Shown in pieces: positions 62,125-64,000 of a stretch of DNA of 64,000 nt. Made by a program: the position numbers and the translations under genes. The DNA is taken from NCBI GenBank assembly GCA_036489565.1, contig DASXFN010000019.1:41084-105083 (forward strand), written 5' to 3'. The notes under the pieces were generated by a model. It did not search any database, was not told where the DNA came from, and was given only the letters and a program-made list of their open reading frames with translations. The stretch's first letter is position 1; the number at the start of each line of letters is the position of its first letter. This DNA comes from JAICKN01 sp036489565 (GTDB taxonomy: Bacteria > Acidobacteriota > Terriglobia > Terriglobales > Acidobacteriaceae).

Positions 62125-63102
62125 ATGTATAAAAAATTCTTTCAATTGCAGCGCAATCCGTTTGAGGTCAGTCCCGACCCCTCATTCCTGTTTCCCACCA
62201 AGCGCCACAACGAGGCTTTGGCGGCCCTTTATTATGGCGTTCGCCGCCGCAAAGGTTTTGTCGTGATGACCGGGGAAGTGGGAACGGGAAAGACGTTGTT
62301 GGTCCGTTGCCTACTGCAGTTGCTGAATCACAGCAACGTCAGCTATGCCTACGTCTTTAATAGCCGCCTCTCCGCCATTGATTTTCTGCAATACATAGCT
62401 TTGGATTTTGAAATTCCAAATCCTGGCAAGACCAAGAGTGAACTGCTATTGCAACTCAGCAACTTTCTGATCGCGCGGCACCGCAAGAACCTGACTACCG
62501 TGCTTGTTGTGGATGAGGCGCACCACTTATCGGCGGAGGTGCTTGAAGAGATCCGCCTGCTCACCAACCTTGAAACTGCGCAAGGAAAGCTGCTTCAGAT
62601 CCTTCTGGTAGGGCAACCTGAGCTGGACGAAAAATTGGATTCGGTGGAATTGCGGCAGTTAAAGCAGCGCATTGTTCTGCGTTCCTATCTGGAACCGCTC
62701 GAACATGAAGAGGCCCGGGGATACATGCAGCGCCGCCTGGAACTGGCGGGCGCGAAGCAGCGCGAGACGCTGTTTCCTCCAGAGACAATGGCCCGGGTGT
62801 ATCGCCATTCTCGCGGAATTCCCCGCCTCATCAATACGATTTGCGAGAACGCGCTGATCAGCGCCTATGCGAGGGAATCGCAGGTGGTTACGGCTGACAT
62901 CATTGATGAAGTGGCGGCCGACCTCCGCCTCAACGTTATGCACTCCGCACGTCCCGAGACTCAGGAAAATACCGAGTTGTGGGAAGCCGCCAAGACCCTG
63001 CTCCAGCTGCATGATCAATTGCAGCAAGGCGGCAAATCGAGAGAAGGAGATCCCCGATTGGCCGTGGTACGGGGGAAAGGAAAACATGAGCCGTATATTT
63101 GA
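62125..63102 (+). CDS. ExeA-like AAA+ ATPase of EPS locus
   Basis: A 325-residue ATPase starting MYKKFFQLQRNPFEVSPDP, a typical ExeA/GspA-type opening. Walker A is GEVGTGKT (residues 50-57), Walker B is in TTVLVVDEAHHLS, and sensor/arginine segments include GQPELDEKLDS and SRGIPRLINTICENAL. Related ATPases accompany exosortase-type polysaccharide loci and type II secretion. The frame is open to 61987, inside the preceding gene, but the conserved start is at 62125, four bases after that gene's stop. The end overlaps the kinase gene by 17 bases. Confidence 0.88.
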   Translation: MYKKFFQLQRNPFEVSPDPSFLFPTKRHNEALAALYYGVRRRKGFVVMTGEVGTGKTLLVRCLLQLLNHSNVSYAYVFNSRLSAIDFLQYIALDFEIPNPGKTKSELLLQLSNFLIARHRKNLTTVLVVDEAHHLSAEVLEEIRLLTNLETAQGKLLQILLVGQPELDEKLDSVELRQLKQRIVLRSYLEPLEHEEARGYMQRRLELAGAKQRETLFPPETMARVYRHSRGIPRLINTICENALISAYARESQVVTADIIDEVAADLRLNVMHSARPETQENTELWEAAKTLLQLHDQLQQGGKSREGDPRLAVVRGKGKHEPYI

Positions 63103-63964
63103 CGCATTGCAAAAGTCGGAATCGGAACGCTCTGGTTCGACGTCGGCACCGCTGTCTTCGCTGGCTATGGAACTGTTACAAATAGCGGAGGGCCAGAATG
63201 AGGAAATGCCGGCTACCGTGCCCGTGCCGTCCCCCGACGAGTTTCCTACCTGCCGGGTTGAGCCGGTAAAAGGGACCCGGCTGGTTTCCCTGACCGATCC
63301 CGAAGGTCTGGCGGCAGAAAAATTCCGCTTCCTGAGCGTGCGTTTGCGGCAGTTGCAACAGGCGCAAGGCCTGAAGAAACTGCTGGTCACAAGCACGATC
63401 TCCGAGGAAGGCAAAAGTGTTGTCTCTTCCAACCTGGCCTTTACTCTGGCGCGCAAAAATCGCCAAAAAGTGCTCCTGCTGGAGGGCGATTTAAGGCGTC
63501 CAGTGATGTGCGCACGCCTGGGGCTGGGTATTCGCTTCACGGGCCTGGTGGAATGGTTACATGGCGACTCAAGCAAGTTGCCTGGCATCTATCACCTTGC
63601 GGATACAGGGGTTTATTTGTTGCCAGCCGGCACCCCCCCGGAAAACCCTCTGGAACTGATACAATTGCCCAAGATGGCTGAACTGTTGGAGCGGCTTGCT
63701 TCAACGTTTGATTGGGTCGTCATCGACTCTCCCCCGGTTTTGCCCCTTGCCGATACCAGCGTCTGGTCGCGACTAGCCGACGGAATACTTCTCGTCACTC
63801 GTCAGGGCGTCACGGATCGAAGAGAATTAAAGCGTGGGATTGAGGCGTTGGATGAGAAAAAACTTTTAGGTATGATCGTGAATAGTTGTGATAATATCGA
63901 CCATACAAATTACTATAGACGGTATAGTCCTGTATCTTCGAGGTCTGAGCAAGAAACAGTTTAG
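63086..63964 (+). CDS. BY-type tyrosine autokinase of EPS locus
   Basis: Cytoplasmic tyrosine kinase controlling polysaccharide assembly. The 292-residue product has the Walker A region TSTISEEGKSVVSSNLA (about residues 102-118), Walker A' LLLEGDLRRPV, and Walker B VVIDSPPVLPLAD. A C-terminal tyrosine cluster (NYYRRYS) is the likely autophosphorylation site. In Walker A' the usual Asp-Ala is Glu-Gly before DLRRP. ATG 63086 follows GGGGGAAAGG. It overlaps the ATPase gene, so translation is coupled. It is the last gene before the window ends. Confidence 0.88.
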   Translation: MSRIFDALQKSESERSGSTSAPLSSLAMELLQIAEGQNEEMPATVPVPSPDEFPTCRVEPVKGTRLVSLTDPEGLAAEKFRFLSVRLRQLQQAQGLKKLLVTSTISEEGKSVVSSNLAFTLARKNRQKVLLLEGDLRRPVMCARLGLGIRFTGLVEWLHGDSSKLPGIYHLADTGVYLLPAGTPPENPLELIQLPKMAELLERLASTFDWVVIDSPPVLPLADTSVWSRLADGILLVTRQGVTDRRELKRGIEALDEKKLLGMIVNSCDNIDHTNYYRRYSPVSSRSEQETV

Positions 63965-64000
63965 AAGTTAGTAGAAGTTTTCCCCCTCCCCCCCCAAAGT

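Noticed and set aside
63965..64000. C-rich tract at the right edge as a feature
   Set aside because: Too short and cut by the window to interpret.

Overview
The window reads as a chromosomal segment of an Acidobacteriota (Terriglobia/Terriglobales-like) bacterium. The evidence is moderate-to-high GC, a Gram-negative envelope (TonB protein, a carboxypeptidase-regulatory-type TonB-dependent receptor, Wza-type export, an outer-membrane barrel), the M50 protease-trpS-scpA-scpB-rluB neighbourhood, and many short hairpin repeats of the TTGTCATCCTGAGCG and CGCAGAG types between genes. The phylum call is inference from gene content and remembered family patterns, not from a marker search.

Left half (1-37 kb): mostly housekeeping. 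It holds ileS (cut by the left edge), a TonB protein, murI, proB-proA, a WYL-like protein, an MCM-type mutase with serB, glyQ and glyS, ppdK, the M50/trpS/scpA/scpB/rluB run, mutM, purA, an ABM protein, and sucC-sucD-ndk. It continues with a diguanylate cyclase, a secreted GH92 enzyme, trpD, an rlmB/peptidase-like/beta-CASP/SnoaL run, a secreted hypothetical and a LytTR regulator.

Middle (37-54.8 kb): a small His/Cys membrane protein precedes a large TonB-dependent receptor. recO, a DegT/DnrJ aminotransferase and an orphan modA-like protein follow. The most distinctive block is 43.7-53.9 kb: a PqqD-like protein, a radical SAM/SPASM enzyme, a 58-residue Cys/Ser-rich peptide that looks like a RiPP precursor, an HprK-like P-loop kinase and a soluble S26-type peptidase. 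The peptidase reading frame runs without a stop into a giant secreted protein with DUF11 repeats and an intact gingipain-like C25 domain. A Tat-exported metallophosphoesterase closes the block.

Right end (54.8-64 kb): a LuxR regulator with a degenerate receiver diverges across an AT-rich, dyad-bearing region from an exopolysaccharide operon. That operon encodes a NusG-like antiterminator, a sigma-54-activator-like response regulator lacking GAFTGA and the Walker B glutamate, a Wza-like exporter, an outer-membrane barrel, a Wzz-like protein, an ExeA-like ATPase and a BY-type tyrosine kinase. The set matches the regulatory/export half of exosortase (XrtA/PEP-CTERM)-type loci. The operon probably continues past the right edge.

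No tRNA, rRNA, CRISPR array, prophage or insertion-sequence transposase was recognised.
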